Counted from the first letter of the stretch, positions 32,707-43,468 are shown. The stretch is DNA of 64,000 nucleotides from Cycas panzhihuaensis (GCA_023213395.1 CM041465.1:215767741-215831740); one strand, 5' to 3'. Translations and numbers: made by a program. The notes: a model not told the origin generated them from the sequence alone.

Positions 32707-34813
32707 ATAGATAGATAGATAGGTAGGTAGGTAGGTAGATATAGTCTCTCATTACTATTTTATTTTTATTTCCATTAAAATCTAGTTATTTTTGTTAGTC
32801 TTTTCAAGTGATAAAGCTTATAATCAAACTAGTTTTAATTTCCAAGCTCCTATCACATTAGTCAAGTCCTTAGAAGACTATTTTTCATAATTGAATCAGT
32901 TTCAATTCTTGGTTGTAGTCTTTTGCTAAATAATCATATTTACACATTCCTATTTATTCCAACTTATAATTCTTAACAAGTTTAACTCCAACAAGGGTTA
33001 AAGTAAATCATATTAAACTCTTTAGAGGAGGTGGGTGATAAGTAGAAAAGGATCTTTGAGAAAGGTGAGCACTTTAACTCTCTTCTATAAAGTTGTAGGT
33101 GACTCAAGTTAGTTCTCTTTTTCATGAAAAGTTCATTTTGTACTACATGGTTGTTATTAGAGTCTTAATAAACTTATGAATTTTCATTTGAGATCCTTTT
33201 TCTTTGAAAGAAATATTACAATATATATACCATTTCCTCTTTCATCAATAAGCAACATTTTAACATAAAGAGTTGTTGGAAGGAGTTAAGTCATTTGACC
33301 ATAAGTTATATCATAAGGTACTCATTTCTCATTTCAATACTTGCACTCTCTTTTCTTAGTTTCTAAGTTTCATAAGTAAAGAGAGAAGAGGAAAGCAAAA
33401 TGAAAGAACATATTTCTTATATTAATTATTTGCTTCATTTAACTCTTCCCTTTTACTTATCTGCATAAGAAGAAAAGATAATTGAGAGGTTGTTGAGTAG
33501 GCTTAGAGCTAAGAATTTGTGATTGTGTAATTACTTGTTTCTTTTACTTTTTTATTCCCTATTAAGTAAATCTAAGAGATTAAAAAATGAAAGTGAATGA
33601 GTAGTCAATAGGATAAATATAAGTGCAACATAAGTTTCTAGAACTCCTTTATCACTTGTGTTTGATTATTTCCCTTTTATTTTAAATCATTTAAAAAATA
33701 TAAAAAGAAAAGAAGGGAAGAAATTATATTTACATCTTGTATGATTTAGTTGATTATATGTTCACTCTTCGTTGGATTCATTTAAAGAATACATGCTAGA
33801 ATTACATGTAGGCTTGATTTGTTGCTGATTGGTATGGTTTAAGTTGATTAGATCTAGATTTATCTATTTCATATATATGCAAATCATTTTAAAACCTAAA
33901 TTAGCTTAATTCCTTTGACATAGATCAAATCCACAAGTTGACAAGACCTCTCCTTTAGGGTTGGTTAAAAGGGTTACCTCTTGGGCTCAATCACCTTTAG
34001 TTTACCTTCTCATAGACTCACTCTAACTGATTGGCCCCATGTCATAACATCAAATACACAATAGGCTAACTACCAAAACCACCACAAATAAGGGTTGAAT
34101 TAGGCTCCAATATATATTTATAAATTATGTTACTTAGTTTTAAGAGATAAAATATTATTTTAGAATTTTTTTTTATGAGAGCTTAAAATAAAAATATTAA
34201 ATACTTATCACATTTTTTAATCCAATACATTATGGATCATAACTTATCTCTTTTTATTTTCCTAAGATCTAGAAACCTTAGTTTATATAATACATCAACA
34301 ACCTTGGCTTAGATATTTTCATTAAAAGGTTAGAGATCTAGTCATTATCTTATAAAAACTAATATTTTAATATTTTCTCTATTAATTTTTATTATAATTC
34401 TAGCTACTATTTTCTTGGGTATAGACCTTATTCTTTTAATTTAAGAAAATACCTAGATCCAAGATAAAACCCTAGAAGAAAGGAATATAACTCACTACAC
34501 AAGAAATATTATTGCTATGAGTGATAAAATAATAATTTTGTGTATGTATGGTTACCAATTATATCAAAATATAACAACATGAGAGTATTTTCAAAGAGCT
34601 AACAAACTATATTTTATGAGGATTCCTAAGTTCTTTTATGACATTAATTTATTTTATATATTCTCTAAAAAAAAAAAAAAAAACTTTCTACTATTTTCTT
34701 TATAATAATTAATCAAATGAAAGGCATGAAATAAAATAAATAAGGAAGAAAATATCTTAATTTATTTACCTTTTTATTTAATGAAAAATGGGTATGCACT
34801 TCCTTCTTATCAA
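30081..34813. other. AT-rich non-coding stretch, with a putative LTR at its left end
   Basis: 4.7 kb without a recognisable gene. The left end should be an LTR belonging to the primer site at 30056-30073; its outer end is not visible. A 17-bp word, gaattcataggtttatt, is directly repeated at 30091-30107 and 30119-30135. Two open frames at 30483-30677 (plus) and 30296-30421 (minus) have no known domain. A perfect inverted repeat AAAATGTGA-CGA-TCACATTTT lies near 31942-31962, and a microsatellite at 32652-32743. Otherwise I see only AT-rich sequence. Confidence 0.4.
32652..32743. repeat. Compound microsatellite (GT)n(AT)n(GATA)n(GGTA)n
   Basis: A continuous run of about 90 bp passing from TGTG to a long AT run, then GATA units, then GGTA/GTAG units. 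Confidence 0.95.
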
Positions 34814-35297
34814 TGTTAAAAATATAAATTTACTCTAAACCCAAATTAGAATTTAGAGTGTTTATATAGTAAAATATAACATACATATATAATGACTAAA
34901 TAATATTATGAGAATATGTATATATATAAAGGATAAACATGAATTATAAAGTAAATAACAGAAATTATTATGAGTATTTACCATAAGAAAGATAATAAAT
35001 TTATACATGAAAAACATAATATAAAAAAAACCATAGGAGAAGATGGAGTTTAAAGCTCCTTAGATATTAAAATGAATACATCTCTTCTCTTAAGTTCTCA
35101 AGTGGTATGTGTATATATTTATATCAATATTCACCTTATGAGTAGCCTATAATTTCTCTTAAGCTATTACAATAGCATATTTACATAGATAAATATGCAT
35201 CTCACATTATGTAATATATCTGGTAAGTGGGTTTATATATGTGTCTACATCATTAACATTAAATATTATATATCTGATTAAATCATATATTCTAGCA
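34814..35297 (-). repeat. LD 3' LTR
   Basis: 484 bp, plus strand tgttaaaaatataaattt...ttctagca, aligned along its length with 52510-53000. The minus strand next to it reads AATGGGAAA (35298-35310), a weak polypurine tract in the right place. Confidence 0.85.
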
Positions 35298-36785
35298 TTT
35301 CCCATTAATGTTCAATATCTTCAATTCTTTATTTTCAAGTCTTCTTCTCCTTGGTTTTAGTCTTTGATCTCTGTGTCCTCATATATGTTGGATCATATAA
35401 CCTATATTAAAATATATATCATGTTGTAACATGTATTATCATCTATAACCTATAGCATCAAGTCATCTATCAAGCTTATCTCTTACAAGCATTATTCTAT
35501 ATATTTGTAAGCAATAACCTATATCAACTTACATGTATTCATCTGTGTACCTTAGCAAATAACTATGAATAACCAACTTATAAATATAAACTAATTATTC
35601 TTTCATAAATTATCAACCAATATATGAAGTGTTTTCATGATCATCTTCATATCTTCATCTATATAACTACTTTTAATTATTTATCAACTAATCGTCAAAT
35701 GAACCATAAAATAAATTGATTATTAGGTCCATATAAAATAATAACCATCTACCAAAATATATGGGTAAGCAACCTCTATAATCACTAGTTCTTTAGGTAA
35801 TTATTTTAGATACATAATTCATTATCTTTCAAAATACTTATTATAAGAGTAGCATAATCCCACCTCTTGCATACAAGTTAGAACAACATAATTGAATGTG
35901 TTATGTAAAAGTAACTTGTGAAATCTTTACTTACCTCTTATATACAAGATTTCTTTTGTTTACTTCCTCACTTTCATACTTTTACAACTTTCTTTTAGTA
36001 ACCATTATACATCATCATCAACTCAATATCCAAAATATACTAATTTTGGGAATAAGTTAAACTACTTAGCCAAGACAAGTTAAGCGTAATAATATAACAT
36101 AAATATATGTTTCCATATGTCTTATCATATATGGCTAGTTAGATTTCTCACTAAAAAACACTTATCATCTTTTATTTAGACAACCTCAATAATTAATTAT
36201 TAGTTAGATAATATCAATAGCTAATTTAATATACCAAATAAATAGACATATGAGACCTCTCTTTGTCTTATAAATAGGTGTAATTCTCTTAATCCTACTT
36301 ATCTCTCTAATATCAAATAAATAAAATGGGCCCTTTATGAATATAATGTGGTATCATTATCATCAAACAAGTGTCATAAATTTATTAAAAAGTTGTTCAA
36401 ATAAATCAGGTGAGTTATTATTTATTTAGTGTTATGCACCTATACTAAACTAAATATTAAAATTTTTAATAGAAATTTTGCATGTCTAGTATATTAATAA
36501 ATTTCACATCAATATTTCAATAAATATATCCCATTTCATATATTTCTTAACTATCATGAGCCTTTATATATCATAAATAAGTTTAAAATTATTTACTTTT
36601 AAATAAAACATCCTTTTTCTTTCTTTGTCAACCAAAACTAACATCATCATCATGTTAGGAGCGTTTAAAAACATCAAAATACACAAAAATGTTTCTAAAA
36701 ATTGTCATAAAATGTATCTTTTATGAGGTTTAAAGTACTTTAATTAAATTCACCCATTAATATTCTTAGCATCTACTATCTAAAA
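35298..36785 (-). other. LD internal sequence, left part
   Basis: 1.5 kb of AT-rich DNA with many short stops in all frames. No domain, tRNA or repeat that I can name. Confidence 0.5.
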
Positions 36786-37267
36786 TATTAGAGTTAATAG
36801 TCATCATTCCACTCCCACCTTCCAACCAGGAGTGCACACTTCATCTTCATCAATTTACACATGTGGGTGCTCAACATATATAGGTAAGTTAATGTTAATT
36901 TGAGTTAAGATTACTTTGAGTTAAGTTTGTATTATTTTATTGTAATTTAAATTTTAGGGGTTGAGGAGTTTCCCTCCTCCTCCAAAATTATATATATTAA
37001 GGGGTGTGCAACCCTGGTGTCTTTAGACACTGTGTATAATATTAGAAATTTGTAAAGCTCTCTCTATCAAAATGGATTGAACACAATGAATTCTTATTTA
37101 TACAATAATGATGTATTGAATAATTGATGTATTGATGATTTATTCATGTTCTGCCCTGTTCTCCTGTAATTTTATTTCCTACATCTAGTATCAGAGCTAC
37201 TTGGGGCTACATTCTATTTGCTTTATCTAGTATCAAAGCTTGGTTTAGCTACATTTTATTTCCTTCA
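36786..37267 (+). repeat. TG1 5' LTR
   Basis: 482 bp, aligned with 42997-43468. Landmarks: hairpin GAGGAG-TTTCC-CTCCTC at 36963-36979, a TATA-like AATTATATATATTA just after it, and two 42-bp end units (see 37184-37283). The first bases have changed (tattag for tgttgg). Confidence 0.9.
36963..36979. repeat. Hairpin upstream of the TATA-like box, TG1 5' LTR
   Basis: GAGGAG-TTTCC-CTCCTC, a 6-bp stem, repeated unchanged at 43174-43190. The related TG2 LTR has a different stem at the same place (54633-54652). Confidence 0.75.
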
Positions 37268-37283
37268 TCTAGTATCAAAGCTG
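37184..37283 (+). other. TG1 triple primer-binding site
   Basis: Three copies of TCTAGTATCA(G/A)AGCT start at 37184, 37226 and 37268, exactly 42 bp apart. Each follows a CA-type LTR end (TTCCTACA, TGCTTTA, TTCCTTCA). TAGTATCAGAGC is one base from the standard tRNA-iMet site TGGTATCAGAGC. The third copy adjoins the present LTR end and is the working primer site; the first two are inside the LTR. Confidence 0.85.
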
Positions 37284-37502
37284 AGATTACTTAGCTATTA
37301 CATCTCCTATTGAAGTTTTTTGAAGAAGCAAGAAGATTTACTGGTATTTGAGGCAGATTTACTCAAGCAACCAAAATATTGGTTACATTTATTTTCTACA
37401 AGTTTTTTCAGCAGTTTCTTATATTTTTTATCATATTTGATTATTATTGAAGATATATTTATGAAATAACAAAGATATTTTAGATTTTCTCCATATTTAT
37501 GT

Positions 37503-37860
37503 AGATCTGTGTAGGATTTCAGCTACATGTAATATTTATTCAAGTTTTCTTCAAGATCTGCTATAGTTTACTTTAGATCTGTTATATTTTACTTCAGATC
37601 TGCTAAATATTCTTTAGATCTGCCATATATTTTTTAGATCTACTTATTTTATCAAGTATTTCACCATTTTCTGCTATATTTTGTTTAGACCTGCTATATA
37701 TTTTTTAGATCTGCTTATTTCAGCGATTATTTCAACATTTTCTAGTATATTTATTTCAGATCTGCAACATTTGGTTTAGATCTGTTATATTTTTTTTCAG
37801 ATCTATATTTTTTCATCATATATTTAACCATATTTTCAAGATTTTTTAAAGATCTGCAAG
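37503..37860. repeat. Degenerate AGATCTG tandem repeat in the TG1 leader
   Basis: About a dozen copies of (T/C)AGATCTG(C/T), spaced roughly 20-30 bp by sequence of the type CTATATTTTNNTT. The period is irregular and the copies diverged. Confidence 0.7.
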
Positions 37861-38646
37861 CTTTGGTGCATATTCTACCCAACAAACCATATATTATAGC
37901 AAATCTACCTGTATTCGACTTATGTGGAAGAAGATCTGTCTACTAGAAGTTTTTTTAAGACCATTTTCTACTACAAATCTGCTACAGCTATGCTTCCAGG
38001 TTCTCCTTAGTTCATTTTCATATTTAAACATATATCTCTTGGTTTTCTAATATATCTGCTGCAACATATTTGAAAAATCTCATATACAAATACATATTCT
38101 TTTCTAACTGAAAAAAAATTTCCTCTTTTTGGGATAAACTCATAAAATAAACTGCATAAATTTTTTGTTGATACAAATATATATACTTATTATTTTATTG
38201 ATTTATCTTCATCAATATTTTTATAAGATCTGGCATATATTCTAGGCAAGACTTCCTCAACTTGCTTTGCCAAGAATAGATAGAAAACAAAAAAAGAAAA
38301 TATTCAAGTCTACCTCTATATATATTTTATTTATTCGGTATATAAAATAACTTGTTGTTGATATGCTTTGAACTTAGAAGAAACTGCCTATTTGAAAGTA
38401 ACACTAATTGTTTCTAAAATAAAAATAAAGGTGAAAAGACCCCATGCATGCTCTAGAGTGCTTGCTAATTGCTATACCAAAAAATGAATAGTTTGAAGCC
38501 ATTTATCGAAACCTTATCTTTTTCCTGCATATCAAATTTTGTAACTACAAAAGAAACCTTTTGACTAGTTAAGATTTGCACATCTTAGAACCCTTATCAC
38601 TGAAGATAAGAAAATTGCTTTATTCCTTCCATTGCCAACACTTGTG

Positions 38647-38772
38647 TCAAATAACTAGATCTAGCAGAACTACTTGATCCCAACCATAGTTAAACTTCTC
38701 AGTTTCATATGCAAGATTCTTACACACTATTGGCAAGATCAAAACTCTTGCAGAAGAGCCCTCTGTATACAC
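38647..38772 (-). pseudogene. Unassigned open frame in TG1 cargo
   Basis: 41 codons open between a TAA and a TGA on the minus strand, without a start codon. The translation contains TEGSSARVLILPIVCKNLAY followed by ETEKFNYGWDQVVLLDL. It is less low-complexity than translations of the surrounding AT-rich DNA. The YGWDQVVLLDL part brings to mind the DFGWG(x)P strand of BAHD acyltransferases, but the match is too weak to claim. Confidence 0.15.
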
Positions 38773-38813
38773 TTATACATTGGCCCAAAGGCCACATTAA
38801 AAATTTAAAATAA

Positions 38814-38993
38814 ATGATCAATAGAAATGGAGCCACCATTACCGTTATCATTTCTCTACTCTACATGTTATTTCTTAGTGTTGTTGATGCTTCCACCTCG
38901 TTGAATGGGACAAAGTCCAATATCTCAAGCATAAAAAGATTGCTTAAAATATGTGTAACAAGTGACACAAGTCTAGTTGAAAGGCTATCGTAG
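38814..38993 (+). pseudogene. 59-codon frame with signal-anchor; possible pectin methylesterase N-terminus
   Basis: An intact ATG-to-TAG frame in the TG1 cargo. It starts MINRNG, then a hydrophobic segment (residues 7-24, ATITVIISLLYMLFLSVV), then a Ser/Thr/Asn-rich linker with two N-glycosylation sequons (NGT, NIS), then SIKRLLKICVTSDTSLVERL. This layout (short basic start, membrane anchor, linker, then an ICxxT-x-D motif ending in LS) is that of plant pectin methylesterase precursors at the start of their PMEI domain. However, the second Cys of that motif is missing and the frame stops right after it. It may be a captured exon or a coincidence. Confidence 0.25.
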
Positions 38994-39167
38994 TCTTAAA
39001 CACAAAGCAACCTTTACCTTTTCAAAGTAACTTACGTTATTGGCAACCGTATTTATGGGTTTTTCTTCTCCCAATTGGTCTTTGAACGCTGGTTTATTTC
39101 TATTCTTGCATGTGCTTCTGTCGTCTGTCTGAGGCAAACTTTAACATGAAAATTTTTAAGATATTGG

Positions 39168-39284
39168 TCAACATTTCCTTATTTGAAGCTCATCAGCCGA
39201 GATAAAGCCATTTTGGTCCTTATCAAAGAGACTAAAAACCTTCTTGAACTCAGTAATCTAATCTTTAGTTAACTGCTCAGCCAT
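39168..39284 (-). pseudogene. Calmodulin-type gene fragment (first EF-hand) captured in TG1
   Basis: On the minus strand the ATG at 39284 opens MAEQLTKD, then a TAG where calmodulins have Gln, then ITEFKKVFSLFDKD and QNGFISADEL before the match ends and a TGA follows. Helix 1 is the N-terminus of plant calmodulin. The 12-residue loop DKDQNGFISADE has every ligand position of an EF-hand (D1, D3, N5, G6, I8, E12). The loop is closer to calmodulin EF-hand III (DKDQNGxISA) than to EF-hand I, so the piece may be a mosaic, or come from a calmodulin-like paralogue. The native protein binds Ca2+ in cytosol and nucleus. The host gene continues for over 110 more residues; none are here. The frame stays open upstream of the ATG for about 38 codons, with unknown meaning. 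Confidence 0.75.
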
Positions 39285-39449
39285 TGGAGACCCTGTGATA
39301 TGTCCACTAATCTCAGGAACTTCACTACCTCCTCCAATATCAATACGTATCCAACACGGTAAACTCAAACAAGATCGGTACGAGAACTGATATGAAGGTT
39401 ATTTAGATCCCTAAGGAAAAGCTGTAAAATCTTTAGAAGCTCAAAGCAA

Positions 39450-39452
<3 letters not shown>

Positions 39453-39508
<56 letters not shown>
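39453..39508. repeat. (AT)n microsatellite
   Basis: About 28 AT units followed by a T-rich run, in the TG1 cargo, 170 bp upstream (minus strand) of the calmodulin-like start. Confidence 0.97.
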
Positions 39509-39517
<9 letters not shown>

Positions 39518-40411
39518 TTTTTTTAATTTATTTTTATTTATTTTTTTTACATATTAGTTCTTAATAAGTACAAACACCACTTCCACCTATAGTTAAGTCA
39601 CCCTACACGATCCTCACATGATCTCTGAATCCATCATTATATGTTTATATTTATATTGAAATGCTTATAGCCATGTTCCATGATCCCATCCTCTGGTCTG
39701 AGCTGTATACTACCAAATATTTGGCCCCATTTTGTATAATAAAATAATCTGAACCTTACGCTTATCATCCGCAATTGTTTGAACAGATGTTTGATTCTTG
39801 TGCTTTCCATGTTACCTGCTCTTACTCTCAACAAACCAACAATCCACTAAGTGACGCCAAATGATACTTATATCTATCCACTTGTAGAAATTGTAATGAA
39901 ATGCTCTCAGTGCCAATCTTAGAAAAGGGCTCGACCTGCAGTAAGATAACTTGTTCCACACCAACCCCTCATGGTATTTTACGTGATTATTTTTTTATTA
40001 TTTTTCTTATTAAGCGTTATTATTATTTTTTATCCTATACAGTCACATATCATCATTCAGTATCTGTTCAAATGAATACCTTGCTTCTCCAACATTCTCG
40101 AATATCTATGAGTCGTACGAAGAGGCGTAGTTGTGCCGCCGACTCGCTTTCATTCTTTTTCTTTTTTGTATAAAAAAGTATATATTTTTTCTTCTTATAT
40201 ATTACTAGCGTCAACAATAGGATTTTTTTGTATATAAATATATATACTTGTTTCCTTTGATAAGTGCGACTACGCAGATTTAAGAATAAGATTTAAGATT
40301 TAGTCCTATTTTCAATTGCATTTGTAAGTGCGCATATTCAGATTAAAATCTCCTCACTTGTTTTCCATACGATTTTTGGCATTCTGAGTATTTGCACGCC
40401 TCGTCTATATA

Positions 40412-40469
40412 TACATGGCAGATTGACAGGCCATGTACAGGTCTGCATGATCTACACAGTGCTGTGTAG
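40412..40469. repeat. Two adjacent perfect hairpins in TG1 cargo
   Basis: TACATGGC - 10-base loop - GCCATGTA at 40412-40437, then CTACACAG-TG-CTGTGTAG at 40452-40469. A TATA-like TCTATATATA lies directly before the first. The local sequence is more complex and GC-richer than its surroundings. Confidence 0.75.
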
Positions 40470-40499
40470 TAGCTTTTATGCATTCACAACACCTTTACC

Positions 40500-42285
40500 T
40501 TTCTTAAATTTTATTTTTTACTTTTTATTTTTTTGATACAGTTTGAAAATTTTAACTATATTGAATAATAGTTCAATTCCAGTGTTTTAAGAAGTTAGCT
40601 CCCTTAAGCCCTATTCCCCCCAATCCCATATTATCTCCACATGACCATAACTCATTTTCAAAGGGGCACATAACTTTATAACACTTTTTTTCTTTTTATT
40701 TTTTTTCATTTTTTACTTTATATAGGGTAACTGGTAAATTTTTACCATAACCCATCACTAGGTCATCGGTTTCCAACGAAACTAGTTTCATTACATCAAG
40801 AATTTTCTATAGATCAATTTTGATTGATCATATGCCCAATTTAGAGCTGATTTGACTAAGTTTTAGTCAATTCAAAATCAGACATCAATTTTTTGAGCCT
40901 TTTTAAACCTTTTTACAAAATCACATTTTTAACAGATTGTATCTTATCATCGGAATATTATTTTCCAACCAGATCTATTATGTAGTTCACTACTATCAAT
41001 AAACTTCATTACCACTCATTTAATTCATTTTTTAAAATTTATTTTAATTATTATTTTAATTGCTGAAAGTGACACTTTAGTGTTTTTCAACACCTTTTAA
41101 AACTTTTTATCATAAAAGTACTTGTTACCATTTTCATTATAACTTTTCTATTTTACATCAGAATTTAGTTCCATTGATTTGGTTGGAAAGCTGGATCACT
41201 CCTCTTTGAATTGACATAGTTTTTTATATGTTTTAACATGTTTTTACTAATTTTTAAAAGCATTAAAATTGAGGTACTTAATTACCTCTAACCTGCCATA
41301 TTTACACACTTTTCATATATTATTTCTCAATTTTTTTCAACTAAAAATCTATTAAGTAGCTCTTTAAGATATATTTGATCATTGTACAACATCTTATAAA
41401 GTTTTACTAGCATTTTTATACTATTTTGAGCTCCTTACTCTTGTTATGCCTCAAAAAAAGGTATGTAACCTTGGTTCATCAAATATTAACTTCCAGGAAA
41501 CCATTTTCAAAACGGTCAGTTCCATTGGATAGATATTTCATTGATCTTCATTTTGGTGTAATTTCACATTGTTCTGACATTATTTAGTACAGGTTTAAAG
41601 CTGTCAAACTTGAGCTTGTATTTTAAACCTTTCTTTTAAGGAAATTTTTTCATTATATTTCTTATTGATCACTTATACTATATATTCAAAGCTCTCATTT
41701 GACTTTTATATAAGTCATTTTTAAGTGATTTATCACAGAAAGTGATCTAAAGTAAAGTGACAAGCAAAGTGTACCTATAATTTAAACAGGTACAATTTAT
41801 TTTTTTTAAAGGTTTCTTCTTCATATTTGTTATATTTCAAAGTGAAAATACCCATATATATTTTAGTTTCAGCATTATACATTATTATCAAGGCAAAGGA
41901 TTTATTGCATTGAAAGGTTGTATTTATTCATTTGAAAAAAATTAAAAGGTTAAGGTTTTATTTCAGATTTGCATATTTAAAAGGATTTGTTACATTCAAA
42001 TTTACTCACATATTTATTATATTTTAAGTTTTATCTGAATTATATCTTATAAGGTTGTCATTTATTTGAAAGGCATACATTTATTAAAAAGTATTTTTTA
42101 TTCATTCTTGTTGAAAAGCTTATTTCTTTATTGCACTTATGAAAGTTGTATTTAGTTCATTCACTTTCCAAAGGGCATTACATCTCTTTCAAAAAGTTTA
42201 TTTGAAATCATATATATTTATTGATTTATTGACTTCTTTAGCTTGGTAAAAACATGTCCTTTTATGCACTAAAGTTTTTGGTCAA
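40500..42285 (+). other. TG1 leader, right part
   Basis: 1.8 kb of T-rich sequence with no open frame and no recognised domain. Words such as CATTTTAAAAC, AGGTTT and TTTCAAAG recur. Similar T-rich texture is seen in the TG2 leader (55900-56900 and 63316-64000), which supports a relationship but is only an impression. Confidence 0.4.
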
Positions 42286-42726
42286 ATGGTAACCAATCTT
42301 GATCAACTACAATTTCCTACATTCGATGGCTATAATTTTTCACTATGGCATAAAACTATGAAAGATTATTTTATTACACATGATCTTTTGAAGTATTTAC
42401 AACATGAATGTGATCTTAGTATTAAAGAAAAATTTAGAAAAGATAATGAAGTCTTATGACTATTATTTTGCACCATTGATGATAATGTATTTTCTAAAGT
42501 GTGTGAATTAACAACTTCTAAATTTGTTTGGGATATTTTGATTTCTACTTATGGGGGAGATACCCTCAATGTATTTGATGTTGATTTTGTTGAGCATGTA
42601 AGACAGGTACCAAAACAGGTAAATTATAATGAAAAGACTAATGAATATTCAGATCAATGTATGATCAACTTGTTACACAAGTACCTGATCCTCTATTTGA
42701 GGGGGAGAATGAATCTTATGATATGA
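42286..42726 (+). pseudogene. TG1 gag (copia UBN2 type), one stop
   Basis: Opens MVTNLDQLQFPTFDGYNFSL, then WHKTMKDYFITHDLLKYLQ, which is the standard start of plant copia gag (FDGxNFxxW). One TGA at 42457-42459 (codon 58) stands where a Trp is expected; after it the frame continues LLFCTIDDNVFSKVCELTTS and FVWDILISTYGGDTLNV to 42726. It ends in the capsid region; no zinc knuckle follows. 147 codons is about half a normal copia gag. It probably depended on an autonomous relative for pol. Confidence 0.8.
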
Positions 42727-42983
42727 TATAAAAGAGATCTAATGATATGATAGTTAAAGTTAAAATTCTAGAAGTTAAAGTAAAAGTTGCAGCTATTCAT
42801 CTTTGTACAAATCAAGCTTCATTCACTTATAATTCTTTTGCACTACTCCATGGTAAAGACACATATTTTACAAGAAGGATGAAGCAAGTTGATAAAGATC
42901 AAGTTAAGAGACAGAATTTTAAAGTTCTTTTAAATACAAATTTCATAACTTTAAAGAGAAGATTCAAGTGTACGTGATGATCA
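42727..42983 (+). pseudogene. Short frame between TG1 gag and polypurine tract
   Basis: 42747-42977 is open for 76 codons (KVKILEVKVKVAAIHLCTNQ near the start, later RRMKQVDKDQVKRQNFKVLL), Lys/Val-rich. It may be the frame-shifted C-terminal end of gag. No known motif. A purine run GAGGGGGAGAATGAA (42699-42713) duplicates the polypurine tract motif. Confidence 0.3.
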
Positions 42984-42996
42984 TTAAGGGGGAGAA
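42984..42996 (+). other. TG1 polypurine tract
   Basis: TTAAGGGGGAGAA directly before TGTTGGAG of the 3' LTR, the classical plant copia arrangement. Confidence 0.92.
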
Positions 42997-43468
42997 TGTT
43001 GGAGTTACTAGTTATCACTCCACTCTCACCTTCCAACCAGGAGCGCACACCTCATTTTCATCAATTTACATATGTAGGTACTCAACATGTGTAGGTAAGT
43101 TAATATTAATTTGAATTAAATTTACTTTGAGTTAAGTTTATATTATTTTATTGTAATTTAAATTTTAAGGGTTGAGGAGTTTCCCTCCTCCCCCAAAATT
43201 ATATATATTGAGGGGTGTGCAACCCTAGTATCTTTAGACATCACCTAAAATATTAAAAATTTGTAAAGCTCTCTCTATCAAAATGGATTAAATACAATAA
43301 ATTCTTGTTTGTACAATAATGATATATTGAAGTATTGATGTATTGATGATTTATTCATATTTTCTTAAAATTTTATTTCCTACATCTAGTATCAGAGCTA
43401 CTTGGGGCTATATTCTATTTCCTTCATCTAGTATTAGAGCTTGGTTTAGCTGTATTTTATTTCCTTCA
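42997..43468 (+). repeat. TG1 3' LTR
   Basis: 472 bp with TG...CA ends. It holds the hairpin at 43174-43190 and two 42-bp end units with primer-site copies at 43385 and 43427; it ends exactly where a third would begin and passes into the duplication taaaa. Confidence 0.92.

Larger units (their letters stand above)
36786..43468 (+). mobile_element. TG1: gag-only LTR element with about 5 kb of cargo
   Basis: A 6683-bp element on the plus strand with a perfect duplication taaaa (36781-36785 and 43469-43473). Both LTRs are complete and the polypurine tract is textbook. The only retroelement gene is gag, placed right before the 3' LTR; there is no protease, integrase, RT or RNase H. This resembles the gag-bearing non-autonomous class of plant LTR elements (TR-GAG). 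Between primer site and gag lie 5 kb that include a tandem repeat, fragments resembling host genes, an AT microsatellite and two hairpins. It sits in LD. Confidence 0.92.

Noticed and set aside
32652-32743. Possible CRISPR or regulatory array
   Set aside because: Simple compound microsatellite without spacers.
39637-39834. 65-codon minus-strand frame upstream of the calmodulin-like piece
   Set aside because: No recognisable motif and a simple-repeat tail (NININI) from AT-rich DNA. It may be part of captured DNA, but nothing supports coding.
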